Below are positions 9,401-18,463 of a stretch of 64,000 nucleotides of DNA, piece by piece. Within the stretch, counting starts at the first letter, position 1; each line of letters begins with the position of its first letter. The notes beneath the pieces are model-generated. The model saw only the letters and a program-made list of their open reading frames with translations, had not been told where the DNA came from and ran no database searches. The stretch lies in assembly GCA_027452145.1 (NCBI GenBank), contig DAIDHB010000177.1, positions 1 through 64,000 of the forward strand, given 5' to 3'. Source of the DNA: Planctomycetales bacterium (lineage in GTDB: Bacteria; Planctomycetota; Planctomycetia; Isosphaerales; Isosphaeraceae). The translations under genes were made by a program, and so were the position numbers.

Positions 9401-9452
9401 CGAAAAAGGAAAACGGCAGCAGCGGTCACGCCAGAGTAACCGCTGCTGCCGT
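9401..9452 (-). terminator. Intrinsic terminator (14-bp stem, T-rich tail)
   Basis: ACGGCAGCAGCGGT (9413-9426) is perfectly complementary to 9439-9452, with a 12-nt loop. Read on the minus strand the stem is followed by TTTCCTTTTTCG, the classical layout. It would end transcription of the PEP-CTERM gene (stop at 9615) before the acyltransferase gene. Confidence 0.85.
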
Positions 9453-9614
9453 CCTCTTCCAGGTTCAACTCATCCCGGCGGCGTCGCCGGTGGAAACCGG
9501 GTGTGTTATCGGGGAGGCGAACGGCGACGAGGACCGCCGCGTTCGCCGGATGACGCCGAGATCCAGGAGCCAGGCCCGGCGGTCGAGGACGACCGACGCG
9601 ACCGACGGCCTCGA

Positions 9615-10211
9615 TCAGACGGCGGCCTTCCGCCGGAAGATCCGGCGGAACGACAGCAGGCCCGCCACGCCGATGCCGAGCAGCGACATCGAGGCCGGCT
9701 CGGGGACGGCCAGGCCCACGAGGATGTTGTTCGTGCTGGGAGCTCCGGTCCTGGTCGAGGTGCCGTAGGACTCCAGGCTGAAATTGGTGCCGCTCCCCGT
9801 GGCACCCGTTATCTTGGCGTAGTTTATCCCGACAAGGCTGGAGCTGTTGCTCATGAACCCGTTGAAGTTCACGTCGATCGTCAGGGTCCCCGCATGGCCC
9901 CCGTAGGTGAGATTCAGGGTATAGGTGAGATCACCCGTGAATGTGACGGGGGCGGTGGTCGTCGCGGTGGCCGTATAGTGGCCGATGTTGACGTAGGGCA
10001 TGCCCGGGTTGGGGGGAACCGTGTACGTCACCGGGAGGTTCAACGGCACACTGGCCGTGAAGCTCCCATCAGCGCTCGGCGACCACGACACCGTGTTGGA
10101 AAGGGTCTCGCTGTTGAGGATAAACTGGTTTGCCGCATGGCTCGGCGTCGTGAACGCCAGGCTGGCGAGGAGAGCAAAGGCGGCGATCAGGATCGACGAT
10201 CGCTTGAACAT
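9615..10211 (-). CDS. PEP-CTERM sorting domain protein, 198 aa
   Basis: Signal peptide (ILIAAFALLASLAFTTPSHA), a beta-rich body of about 140 residues full of Thr/Ser/Asn, and a C-terminal sorting signal: VPEPASMSLLGIGVAGLLSF followed by RRIFRRK. In known systems the PEP motif is handled by exosortase, and the protein ends up in the envelope or the extracellular matrix; no exosortase gene is in the window. Start ATG 10211 has CGGAGGT 5 nt upstream. The ligand or role of the body domain is unknown. Confidence 0.88.
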   Translation of the reverse strand: MFKRSSILIAAFALLASLAFTTPSHAANQFILNSETLSNTVSWSPSADGSFTASVPLNLPVTYTVPPNPGMPYVNIGHYTATATTTAPVTFTGDLTYTLNLTYGGHAGTLTIDVNFNGFMSNSSSLVGINYAKITGATGSGTNFSLESYGTSTRTGAPSTNNILVGLAVPEPASMSLLGIGVAGLLSFRRIFRRKAAV

Positions 10212-11840
10212 TGAGTACCTCCGAGAGAGTTTCGAGATTGCAGGCGTGGAGATCGAAACCGAGAAGGATTCGATCCCGTCGTGAGACGCCCGGCCGAGAA
10301 GTCGAATCGGCTTGAAATTCGACCCGACCACTGGGCGACCCGAGTTTCGTTCCACTTCCAGCCCGACGTCTCGCCGGGGCCGGACGCTCCCACCGGATCG
10401 CGTCGATCCGGCGGCCCCACGAGCCTCGTCGGAGCGACCGCGTAAACCCCGCGATCGACCGGACCGGGCGGTGAGAGGAAGTGCCGCGGAAAACCCTGGA
10501 AAATCACCGACTCCTGATGGATCGAGCGAAGTAGCGGGTGGGGATGTCCGCGACGATTGACAACGAGACGCTGGGCAGGCGTCCATGGAGCGTTCAACGG
10601 CACGGGAAACCGACGCCCTTCGGTTGCTAACGGGCCGTATCGCCTGGCGATCGGTCTCGGGCCGCCGGGTCGCGGCGAGTCGATCGTCCGGATACGAGAG
10701 GCCGAATCCTCAGCGACGGCCGGGAGAGTACCTCGTCGCACGGAAAAGAACCGCCCTCGAAGCCGTTTCCTCACTCGCTGGGGAAGATCATCGCTCGAGG
10801 GCTCAGACCAGGGCCGAAGGCTCGCGCGTTCGGCCATCCTGGACAGTGTCCTAGAGATTAGTACCGAAACCAACCGGGCACTTCAATTAAAAAAGACCTA
10901 TTTTCACGGGAATCAACATCCGCGCGGCGATCGGCGATGAATGCTGTTGAAAAAAGAGGACACCCTCGCCGCCGCCATGCGTGCGTCGCCATCATGAAGT
11001 CGGGGCCGCATGGCATAATTTCGGCCGCCGCACGCACGGATCCGGGCGAGATTCCCGCCTGGAGACAGCCGGAGTCCCGGTCGACTTCATCGTCTAATTA
11101 GTGAGCCTGCCCATTGCAAAGCGGTAACAAATCGCCAACCAATTTCAACCCCACGGACCCAATCCCAACTTAATTCTGACCTCATAACACACTCAATCGA
11201 ACGCCGAACTACCAATCGATCTCCAGGAGAGATCAATATTCGCCATCGACTCACTAAGAACTGTTTCGAGCTTCTACGACAACTTTTGATAATCGACGCT
11301 GACATTGCTCGCGATGGCCGGAATCGGTGAAACGTTGGATCGATAGACGGAAAAAAACTGTCCTGGCATCCCAGCTTCCCCATCGCGGCTGGGCAGGCCA
11401 GGCCTGCCCTCGAGCCCCATCTTCTCGGGGTAGATAGGCGTATCTTTAGCGAATCGAGTGCCCCAGGAACCGATGTTGATTTGGGTCAACACGGCGCCTT
11501 TCGCGCGATGAGGTTATTGGCCGATCGACTCGAACCCGGAAGGCGTGATGTTGATCTCGGATTTCAGGGTTGAATCAGGCCGCCGCTACGAATAGCATCT
11601 ACTATCAATGCTACGATGCACACAGTCGGCCCGCCGATGGAGATCGGGGGCTGGGACGGTTCCGCCGGATGCCGGGCCGGGTTTTCGAGTGTAAGATGGA
11701 ACGGACGCAGATGTGTTGGAGGGCGGCAAGCGAGTGGACGACTCCGGCGGCGACATCGCCGGGGAGGCGGCCCGCCCTGGTTCGATCGCACGACGAGGTT
11801 TCAGGCGGCCGAGGTCGGCCCCTCATGCAGGAGAGTCTCG
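10212..11840. other. Long intergenic region without a convincing gene
   Basis: This 1.6-kb gap separates two divergently oriented secreted-protein genes. The stretch 10860-11560 is much richer in A+T than the rest of the window and contains runs such as AATTAAAAAAGACC, so promoters are likely here. Open frames exist on both strands but have neither SD sequences nor protein-like composition. It may hold regulatory RNA or decayed coding sequence; I cannot show either. Confidence 0.5.
11391..11409. promoter_or_regulatory. 19-bp perfect palindrome, possible operator
   Basis: GGGCAGGCC-A-GGCCTGCCC is an exact dyad around position 11400, in the AT-rich intergenic region about 430 bp upstream of the beta-helix gene. 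The single-base centre is too tight for a hairpin, so a protein-binding site is more plausible. No regulator can be named. Confidence 0.3.
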
Positions 11841-14627
11841 ATGACTGGCACCCGCCGCTTCGGGGTGGAATCGTTCCGCCTGGCCGCCCGCCGCGACACC
11901 ATTCGGGCGAGCCGGCGACGACGCGCCCGCCCACGCACGTTCGATGCCCTGGAGCGCCGGGAGTTGCTCACGACCGTCTTCACCGTGGACAGCCTGGGCG
12001 ACGCGGGCACGGGGAGCAAAAACGCGGGCGACCTGCGTTTCTGCATCAACCAGGCCGACAAGGTGACGACCCCGGGCAGTAGCGAGATCGTTTTCGACGC
12101 GACGACGTTCGCGACGGCGCAGACGATCACGCTGACGGGGGGTCAACTCGAGCTGAGCGACGCCGCCGCGCCGATGACGATCATCGGTCCCTCGGCGGGT
12201 GTGACGATCAACGGGAACAAGGCCAGCAGGGTGTTCCAGGTAGACTTCGGCGTCAGCGCGTCCATCTCGGGGCTGACGATCACAGGCGGCATGTCCACCG
12301 CCAATGGCGGAGGGATCTACAACCGGGGCACGCTCCAGCTCACCGACTGCACGGTGACCGGCAACTCGGCGGCGCAGGGAGGCGGGATCGAGGACGATAA
12401 CGGAGCCACGCTGACGGATTGCACGATCAGCGGGAACTCCGCCCGGAACGCCGGCGGCGGCCTGATCAGCTACGGCACCACGACGACGCTCATCGGTTGC
12501 ACGATCAGCGGCAACTCCGCCATGGACGGCGGTGGCGTGAACAATAACCAGAGCACGGTGAACCTCACCAATTGCACGATCAGCGGCAACACGGCCAACG
12601 TCGGCGGCGCCGGCTGGATGTGGGGCACGACGACGCTCTCGGCCTGCACGATCAGCGGGAACTCGGCCCCGTCCAGCGGCGGCCTCTATTTGTACAGGGG
12701 CGCGGCGACGCTGACCGACAGTATCGTGGCGGGCAACACGGCCTCGGGCGGGTCCGCCAGCGACATCGGCCAGCACATCGGCACGGCGGCCGGGTCGAAC
12801 AACCTGATCGGCACCGGGGGCTCGGGCGGGCTGACCAACGGCACACAGGGGAACCAGGTAGGCGTCGCCAACCCGGGCCTGGGGACGCTGGGCAATTACG
12901 GCGGATCGACGCAGACGATCCCGCTATTGCCGGGGAGTCCCGCGCTGGCGATGGGAACCGCGATCAACGGGCTGACCGCCGACCAGCGGGGCGAGCCGAT
13001 CCCCTCATCTCCGGACATCGGCGCGTTCCAGAGCCAGGGCTTCACGCTGACGCCCGCCGCGGGCAGCACGCCTCAGGTCGTCCCGCCCGGGACGGCCTTC
13101 AACCCGCTGGCGCTGACGGTCACCGCCAACAACCCGCTCGAGCCGGTTGCCGGCGGGTTGGTGAGTTTCACCGTTAACCCGGCGACCGGGGGAGCCTCGG
13201 CGAGCCTGTCAGCCGCCAGCGCCACCATCGGGGCCAGCGGGGCCGTCCAGGTCGGGGCGACGGCGAACGCGACCAACGGATCATATACCGTGACGGCCAC
13301 GACCGCCGGGGCCGCGGCGCCGGCGACCTTCAGCCTGAGCAACGATATCGCTCTCGCGTTCAGCGGCCTTTCGAGCCCGACCGTTGCCTATGGCACGCCA
13401 ACGGTCACGCTTGGCGGAACACTGTCCGACGGCACGCAGTATCCGCCGCAGGGCGAGAGCGTGGTGATCGCCGTCGGCGGTCATCAGCAGTCGGCGACGA
13501 TCGGCGCCAACGGCGCGTTCTCGATCCCATTCGCCACGTCGGGCCTGACGGCGGCCGGCTCACCGTACACGGTGAGTTACTCGTATGCTGGCGACGCGAC
13601 GATCCATTCGGCGGCCTCCACCGGGACGCTCACGCTGACGCCGCTTACGCCCACGGTTGGCGTCTCCGATGCCGGCGGCACGTTCAACGGCGGAGCCTTC
13701 GCGGCCGGCGCGACGGTCGCACCGCCGGGCGGGACCGCCGGGCCGAGCCTCGAGGGCGTGAGCCCGGTCGTGAGCTACTACTCGGGCGCATTTTCGACCC
13801 TTGCGCAGCTCGCCGGCCAGACGCCGATGGCCGGGGCGCCCGTGCAGGCCGGCACCTATACGGCCGTGGCCCGCTTCGCCGGCAGCGCCGACTACACCGC
13901 GGCGACATCGTCCCCGGTGGTCTTCGCGATCCAGTCCGCCGGGTCGTCGGTCTCGCTCGGCGTCTCGACCGGTTCGTCGGTCTACGGCCAGGCGGTCACA
14001 CTCGTGGCGACCGTCAGCTCGCCCGGCGGCGTGCCGGGAGGCACCGTCACGTTCCTGGACGGCTCCATACCTGTCGGTAGCGCGCCGCTCGATGGGACGG
14101 GCACGGCACGACTGACGTTGACGAACCTGGGCATCGGAGGCCACTCGCTGACGGCTTCGTACAGCGGCGGAGGCGGCGTCCAGGGCGCGACTTCGCGCCC
14201 GGCATCGGAGTCAGTGGCGCAGGACGCCACGCAGGTCGTCCTGACGACCCAGGCGGTCAGGAAGAAGCGAAAGGTGATCTCGGTCACCCTGGACGCCCAG
14301 GTCGAACCGGTCGGGCCTGGTGGCGGCACGCCGACGGGGAACGTCGCCCTGGAGCTGCGGGTGAAGAAGCGGAAGAAGTTCGTATACCGGACGATCGCCC
14401 AGATGCCGCTGGCCGGCGGCGTGGCGAGCATCACGCTCAAGCCGAACCAGGTCCTGAAGAAGGCGCTGTTCCTGTCCTACGGAGGCGACGGGAATTTCAC
14501 GTCGAGCACGCTGACACCGTCGGTGCTCACGCCCAACTCGCTGGCGCGGTCAGCGACAGCGATGGCCGTCTCGCCGATCGTCGGGTCCAGTCATCCGCGG
14601 GGCGGCGGGTCGTTCCGTATCCGCTGA
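11841..14627 (+). CDS. Surface protein with beta-helix and Ig-like repeats (choice-of-anchor Q type)
   Basis: The protein has 928 aa. The N-terminus is basic and ends in DALERRELLT, the LEPRxLL-like leader seen on many planctomycete extracellular proteins. Residues of about 80-370 are a right-handed beta-helix with repeats of TDCTISGNSA type, closing with DQRGEPIPSSPDIGAFQS, typical of 'choice-of-anchor Q' proteins. About 370-830 are Ig-like modules, including GTVTFLDGSIPVG (Big_3_5 type). A basic patch (KKRKKF) lies near the end. Start: ATG 11841 with AGGAG 8 nt upstream; the frame extends further to 11616 without support. No PEP-CTERM or membrane anchor is seen. Likely an adhesin or matrix protein. 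Confidence 0.85.
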   Translation: MTGTRRFGVESFRLAARRDTIRASRRRRARPRTFDALERRELLTTVFTVDSLGDAGTGSKNAGDLRFCINQADKVTTPGSSEIVFDATTFATAQTITLTGGQLELSDAAAPMTIIGPSAGVTINGNKASRVFQVDFGVSASISGLTITGGMSTANGGGIYNRGTLQLTDCTVTGNSAAQGGGIEDDNGATLTDCTISGNSARNAGGGLISYGTTTTLIGCTISGNSAMDGGGVNNNQSTVNLTNCTISGNTANVGGAGWMWGTTTLSACTISGNSAPSSGGLYLYRGAATLTDSIVAGNTASGGSASDIGQHIGTAAGSNNLIGTGGSGGLTNGTQGNQVGVANPGLGTLGNYGGSTQTIPLLPGSPALAMGTAINGLTADQRGEPIPSSPDIGAFQSQGFTLTPAAGSTPQVVPPGTAFNPLALTVTANNPLEPVAGGLVSFTVNPATGGASASLSAASATIGASGAVQVGATANATNGSYTVTATTAGAAAPATFSLSNDIALAFSGLSSPTVAYGTPTVTLGGTLSDGTQYPPQGESVVIAVGGHQQSATIGANGAFSIPFATSGLTAAGSPYTVSYSYAGDATIHSAASTGTLTLTPLTPTVGVSDAGGTFNGGAFAAGATVAPPGGTAGPSLEGVSPVVSYYSGAFSTLAQLAGQTPMAGAPVQAGTYTAVARFAGSADYTAATSSPVVFAIQSAGSSVSLGVSTGSSVYGQAVTLVATVSSPGGVPGGTVTFLDGSIPVGSAPLDGTGTARLTLTNLGIGGHSLTASYSGGGGVQGATSRPASESVAQDATQVVLTTQAVRKKRKVISVTLDAQVEPVGPGGGTPTGNVALELRVKKRKKFVYRTIAQMPLAGGVASITLKPNQVLKKALFLSYGGDGNFTSSTLTPSVLTPNSLARSATAMAVSPIVGSSHPRGGGSFRIR

Positions 14628-14679
14628 GCCGGCCCCGGCTGTCCGGTGTCGGCCACGCCGCACCGGCGACGACCGAGGG

Positions 14680-15603
14680 TCACGGATGGAGCCGGTCGAG
14701 TCGGGAGCCGAGGACGTCCCGCAGCTTCTCGAGTGCGGCCGCCTCGACCTGGCGGACACGGCGCCGGGTGAGCCCGCAATCGCGCTCGATGTCCTGGTAG
14801 CTTCGGTGGAAGTACGAGCGGCGCGGGCCCATGCGGCCGTCGGTTCGCGCCGGGTCGGGGCCAGGCTCGTCCGGGGATGCTGCGCCCTTGCCCTTGCCCT
14901 TGCGGCGGGTGAGGAGCCAGCGCTCCGAAGCGAGCCGTTCCAGGCCGAAGCGTTCACGGAGGACCCAGGCCTCGACCGGGCTGAGGCGGCGCAGGGCGGC
15001 CTCCAGCAGGAGCCGCCGCTCCTGGCCGTCCGCGAGCTCGTCGGGCGGGGGCGTCCGGTCGACCACCTCGGCCAGCGGGATGCCTTCCGCTTCCCGCTCG
15101 ACGAACGGTTCGGGCGTCGCGCCGCAGCCGGGCTGCCCGGGCGGGACCGGTCCGGCCCCGGCGGGCGAGGCGGCGTCCCGCCGGGCCCGCTCGAGGCGAC
15201 GGTGGACGTGCAACGGAACGCGGATCATCGAGCCGTTGGCGACGACGGTCCGGTGCATGAAGGCCTTGATCCAGATCTCGGCATAGGTGAAGAAACGGCA
15301 GCCGTGGAGCTTGGGGTCGAAGTCCTCGCTGGCCCGCATGAGGCCGAGGGTGCCTTCCTGGACCAGGTCGTCGAGCGAGAGGTTCCTGGCGCGATAGCGA
15401 CGGGCGAGCAGCGCCACCAGGCGCAGGTTGGCCAGGATGAGGCGGCGGCGGGCGTCCTGGTCTCCGAGCCTGATCCGCGCGGCCAGCTCGTGCTCCTCCT
15501 CGACCGAGAGCATGGGCTCCCAGCGGTCGTTGGCGGCCTCTGCGTCGAGATCGGGGGTCCGTCCGGCGGAGCTGAGGGACTGAACGGCGGCGATTGCGGA
15601 CAT
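14680..15603 (-). CDS. RNA polymerase sigma-70 family factor with region-4 insertion
   Basis: The protein has 307 aa. Region 1.2/2 is clear: ARRRLILANLRLVALLARRY, then DDLVQEGTLGLMRASEDFD (about 78-96) and the 2.3/2.4 segment FFTYAEIWIKAFM. Region 3 is short and proline-rich. Region 4 is split: RLSPVEAWVLRERFGLE (about 206-222) is separated from the helix-turn-helix SYQDIERDCGLTRRRVRQVE (about 268-287) by a low-complexity insert with GKGKG. It resembles a group 2/3 factor of the RpoD superfamily rather than an ECF factor. Start ATG 15603 has AAGGAG 8 nt upstream. It may direct an accessory regulon; no anti-sigma gene is adjacent. Confidence 0.85.
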   Translation of the reverse strand: MSAIAAVQSLSSAGRTPDLDAEAANDRWEPMLSVEEEHELAARIRLGDQDARRRLILANLRLVALLARRYRARNLSLDDLVQEGTLGLMRASEDFDPKLHGCRFFTYAEIWIKAFMHRTVVANGSMIRVPLHVHRRLERARRDAASPAGAGPVPPGQPGCGATPEPFVEREAEGIPLAEVVDRTPPPDELADGQERRLLLEAALRRLSPVEAWVLRERFGLERLASERWLLTRRKGKGKGAASPDEPGPDPARTDGRMGPRRSYFHRSYQDIERDCGLTRRRVRQVEAAALEKLRDVLGSRLDRLHP

Positions 15604-15698
15604 GATCGAATCTCCTTCCTTCGACGCGAGAGGCGACCGGAGCGAGACGCGGGAGACCGGGCAGACGGGCGCGACGCGACGCGACGCGAGGCGAAGCG

Positions 15699-16202
15699 TC
15701 AGGACCAGAGGACGCGGCCAGGGGCGCCACCGCGGGTGGACGGACTCGTCCGACCGCGCGGGACGGAGCGGAGGCTGTCGAGGGCGGCGGTCCGCGTGGG
15801 GTATCCGGGACTCCTGGGCGAGGGCTCGACATCGCCGGGCGTCCGCAGGTACCAGAGTCCGGCGCGATAGCCGGCCCGGAACTGGGAGTTGAGCCTGGGA
15901 GTGTAGACGCGGACGCGGCGCTCGGCGGCGCGATCGTCCACCACGATCGAGCCGTCGGCTGCCCGGCCGCCCAGGTGGAGCTGCGGAAGAGCGGCCGCGA
16001 ACACCGGCCTTCGCGTCAGCATGGCCAGCGCTCGGGCCGAGGAGCCGTCCGTCGGGCGGTGGCGGCGAGGCGCCGCCGGCGGCGAGGGCGCACGGGGCGG
16101 GGCGGGTCGAGCCGATGGGAGACCCGGGTCACCATCGGCTGCCGGGTCGCCGGCTCGCGAAGGGCGTGCGGATCGCGGCGTGTCGGGGGTCGTGGTCGTC
16201 AT
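15699..16202 (-). CDS. Hypothetical protein with disordered Pro/Arg-rich N-terminus, 167 aa
   Basis: The first 55 residues are low complexity (Pro, Ala, Arg); the middle (about 60-115, TRRPVFAAALPQLHLGG ... VYTPRLNSQFRAGYRAGLWYL) looks like a small folded domain; the tail is again basic. No family recognised. CGGAG lies about 9 nt before the ATG. It is upstream of the sigma gene on the same strand with a 95-bp gap, so the two may be transcribed together. High GC makes false frames common here, hence modest confidence. Confidence 0.5.
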   Translation of the reverse strand: MTTTTPDTPRSARPSRAGDPAADGDPGLPSARPAPPRAPSPPAAPRRHRPTDGSSARALAMLTRRPVFAAALPQLHLGGRAADGSIVVDDRAAERRVRVYTPRLNSQFRAGYRAGLWYLRTPGDVEPSPRSPGYPTRTAALDSLRSVPRGRTSPSTRGGAPGRVLWS

Positions 16203-16293
16203 GGGCTCGGGCTCCGGAGTGGGTCCTGGAGGCGCGGACGGGGGGGGCGCGAACGCGGGCGATTGATCGATCAGCGAGGTCGGGCCGGTACGA

Positions 16294-17004
16294 TCAGGAC
16301 CTGCGGGTCCAGAGCATCCTCGGCTCGGGCTGGGGATCTGCCGGCGAGGGGCTCGCGGCGTCGGCGGTCAGGCATTGCAGGAGCTCGGGGGCGTTGTCGC
16401 CGTCGCGGACCGAGGCGGCCAGGACGCCCAGGGCCCACTCGGTCACCGGGCCCCGGTCGGTGATCAGCCGGATCCAGCTCCAGGGGGCGGGGTCGTCGTG
16501 GAAGGCGAGATCGACGACGAGGCGATGGCCGTCGATGGACGGGTCGGGTTGCTGGCGGAGCAGCTCGGCGGGCAGTGCGCTCCATCGCCAGTCGCACAGG
16601 GCCTCGGAGAGCCGGGCGCCGGTGAGGATCGCGCCGCGGAGGTCGGCGCCGACGAGATTAGCGCCACGGAGGTCGGTACGGGACAGGTCGGCCTCGCGGA
16701 GGTCGGTGCGGCGAAGATCGGCCGCGCCGAGGAACGCATGGGCCAGCCGGGCGCCGCGGAGATCGGCGCCGCGGAGATCGGCCCGCCGGAGATAACAGCC
16801 GGCCAGGTCGGCGTCGGCGAGCCCGGCGGCGCGGAGGTCGGCCGCGGCCAGGAAGGCGCCGCGTACGGACACCCCGGCGAGGTCGGCGTCGATCAGGCTC
16901 ATGCCGCAGCGGACGGCCCACTCCAGGGCCCGGGCAGTCGTCGGGGCCTCGATGACGGCGAGCTCGCGCCCAGTCCAGCGGTGTCGGATCAGGTAGGTGG
17001 GCAT
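16294..17004 (-). CDS. Pentapeptide-repeat protein, 236 aa
   Basis: After a short N-terminal segment (MPTYLIRHRWTGRELAVIEA), residues of about 45-125 carry some 16 A(D/N)LxX pentapeptides (ADLRGADLRGARL style), which fold as a right-handed quadrilateral beta-helix. The C-terminal 90 residues (CDWRWSALPAELLRQQ ... WSWIRLITDRGPVTEWALGVL) are a second, unrecognised domain; similar tails occur on planctomycete pentapeptide proteins. Some relatives mimic DNA and bind gyrase; others have structural roles, so no function is assigned. Start ATG 17004 fits the domain; the SD is weak. Confidence 0.8.
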   Translation of the reverse strand: MPTYLIRHRWTGRELAVIEAPTTARALEWAVRCGMSLIDADLAGVSVRGAFLAAADLRAAGLADADLAGCYLRRADLRGADLRGARLAHAFLGAADLRRTDLREADLSRTDLRGANLVGADLRGAILTGARLSEALCDWRWSALPAELLRQQPDPSIDGHRLVVDLAFHDDPAPWSWIRLITDRGPVTEWALGVLAASVRDGDNAPELLQCLTADAASPSPADPQPEPRMLWTRRS

Positions 17005-17399
17005 GATGACGCTCGGTGTAAGTCGTTTTCGGTTCAGTAGATCGGCGCGGCGACATGGGGTTCTTGCGGGCCCGGCGGCCCGCCGCCTCGCCGGCCGGGG
17101 CGGACGCGCCGGCCGCGAGGGACCAGGCCGCGGGATCCCGAGCCGATCGGCAAGCCGCGCAGGGTCGGCGCACCGATCGGCCAGGCCGCGGTTCATACGA
17201 CTCGGCGGAGGGACTGCGGCCCGATCGGGCCGGACGAAGTCCCATCCTCTGAACGACTCTCGGGGCCGGCATCAGCCCCGGAGATGTGGCGGTTCCCGTC
17301 GTCGCTCGAGAGTGTGGGCTCCTGGCAAGGCGGAGATCGCTCCGTCCTTACCGATCCGAAGGCCACGGACCTCGCGAGACGGCCGACGCCGCATCCGCC
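17005..17399. other. Intergenic region, nothing recognised
   Basis: About 395 bp between the pentapeptide gene and the small minus-strand gene at 17400. GC rich, with no hairpin, promoter or gene I can support. It marks the left border of the phage-like region. Confidence 0.5.
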
Positions 17400-17633
17400 T
17401 CAGGAGGTGCCCGGCCCCGCCGGACCCGACGTCGGCGTCGTCGTCGGCGTGGTCGGATCCGTCGGCAACGTGCCCGGCGACGACTCCGGGGTCGGGATCG
17501 GATCGTCGGTGCACGCGACCGAGCTGTAGGTCGGCGCCAGCAGGCCGGCCGACACACCGGAAAGGCTCAGGCTCAGCCGCAGGTCCAGCATCTCAAGGCA
17601 ACCCGTGTGATCGAACACCATCTGCCTACGCAT
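17400..17633 (-). CDS. Small hypothetical protein with TP-rich tail, 77 aa
   Basis: N-terminal half MRRQMVFDHTGCLEMLDLRL looks like a compact helix-strand segment; a short hydrophobic stretch follows, and the last 30 residues are Pro/Thr/Ser-rich linker. Start ATG 17633 has GGAGG 8 nt upstream. The function is unknown. It may be the last gene of the phage-like locus or an unrelated host gene; a 365-bp gap with a hairpin separates it from the nearest phage-like gene. Confidence 0.5.
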   Translation of the reverse strand: MRRQMVFDHTGCLEMLDLRLSLSLSGVSAGLLAPTYSSVACTDDPIPTPESSPGTLPTDPTTPTTTPTSGPAGPGTS

Positions 17634-17998
17634 GACGCGGTCCTCCAATCGAAAAAGGTCGATCGATGCTCATCTCCCACAACCACCAGGCTCGGGGAGG
17701 TCGTGATCCAGACCCTCTCTTCTTCGCCCCACTCCCTCCCACAGTGCCGTACAACCAAATCATCAACAAAGCGAGGGCGGCTTTTGCGCAAATTTTCGCT
17801 TATGCAACACTTTCCCGAAAAAAAACCGTCTGGGGCCCCGCAGAAGGCCGGAAATACCCCGCAAACACGTGCCTGCTCAATCGGTCGTCGGAGGGGGAGA
17901 GCAGGGTAGGCATTGCCCACCGGTCGAGGCCAGCACCGGTCGGCAATGCCCGCCCCACGCCATCCCCACGCCTCGCTTTCCTCGTTGCGTATATCCAA
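17634..17998. other. AT-richer intergenic region at the left edge of the phage-like locus
   Basis: This stretch contains A-runs (17817-17826) and the hairpin listed separately at 17909-17950. No open frame in it has both an SD and protein-like composition. It may carry the terminator of the long minus-strand transcription unit, or an attachment site. I could not find a matching direct repeat near 52200-52450 by eye. Confidence 0.4.
17909..17950 (-). terminator. 16-bp stem hairpin (one mismatch), possible terminator
   Basis: GGCATTGCCCACCGGT (17909-17924) pairs with ACCGGTCGGCAATGCC (17935-17950), loop 10 nt. It lies about 50 bp beyond the last phage-like gene on its strand, which suits a terminator for the locus, although a T-tract is missing directly after the stem. 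Confidence 0.5.
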
Positions 17999-18403
17999 TT
18001 AGCCGCCGCCATACCGCCCGACGCAGTCGAAGCAATCGGGATGGGAAACGGGGGCACCGGCACGCAGGGCGCAGCGGGCGCCCGAGCATCCGCAGCTCGA
18101 TGCGACGGCGCGAAATGGACACGCCTTCATGGCCTCCAGCAGGGCCAGCGAGCGGGCGACTTCGGGCCGGGCGGACGCAACGGCCAGGGATGTGACGGCG
18201 CCGTGCGGAGGCGATGTCGTGGCCGGCAACGGGCCCATGGCGGACCGAATGCGAATGTGACGAATGCGGATCTGGTCGGGCGGCTCCTCAGCGGCCCAGG
18301 CGCAGAAGACCGGCCAGCGCAGACAGGTCTCCGGGCAGGGGCACTCAGAGCAGTGGTGCCGGCCGGGGTCGTGGGACGAGGATCGATTGAGGTCGGAAGC
18401 CAT
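17999..18403 (-). CDS. Cysteine-rich hypothetical protein, 134 aa (end of phage-like operon)
   Basis: Two Cys clusters stand out: HHCSECPCPETCLRWPVFC near residue 20 and CPFRAVASSCGCSGARCAL ... CFDC at the C-terminus, about ten Cys in all, which suggests metal-binding knuckles. No family recognised. The start is taken at ATG 18403, 60 bp after the previous gene; the SD is poor, and an upstream ATG at 18448 is in frame. As the most distal recognisable gene of the long operon it could be a tail accessory or a cargo gene. Confidence 0.5.
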   Translation of the reverse strand: MASDLNRSSSHDPGRHHCSECPCPETCLRWPVFCAWAAEEPPDQIRIRHIRIRSAMGPLPATTSPPHGAVTSLAVASARPEVARSLALLEAMKACPFRAVASSCGCSGARCALRAGAPVSHPDCFDCVGRYGGG

Positions 18404-18463
18404 GGGGTTAGGGAGTTCCTGGAGCCCGGATGGAGGGATCGAGCACACGCCGGCTGCGAGGAC

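Noticed and set aside
11087-11492. Two minus-strand ORFs in the AT-rich intergenic region
   Set aside because: No SD, no recognisable domain, and composition unlike other genes here.
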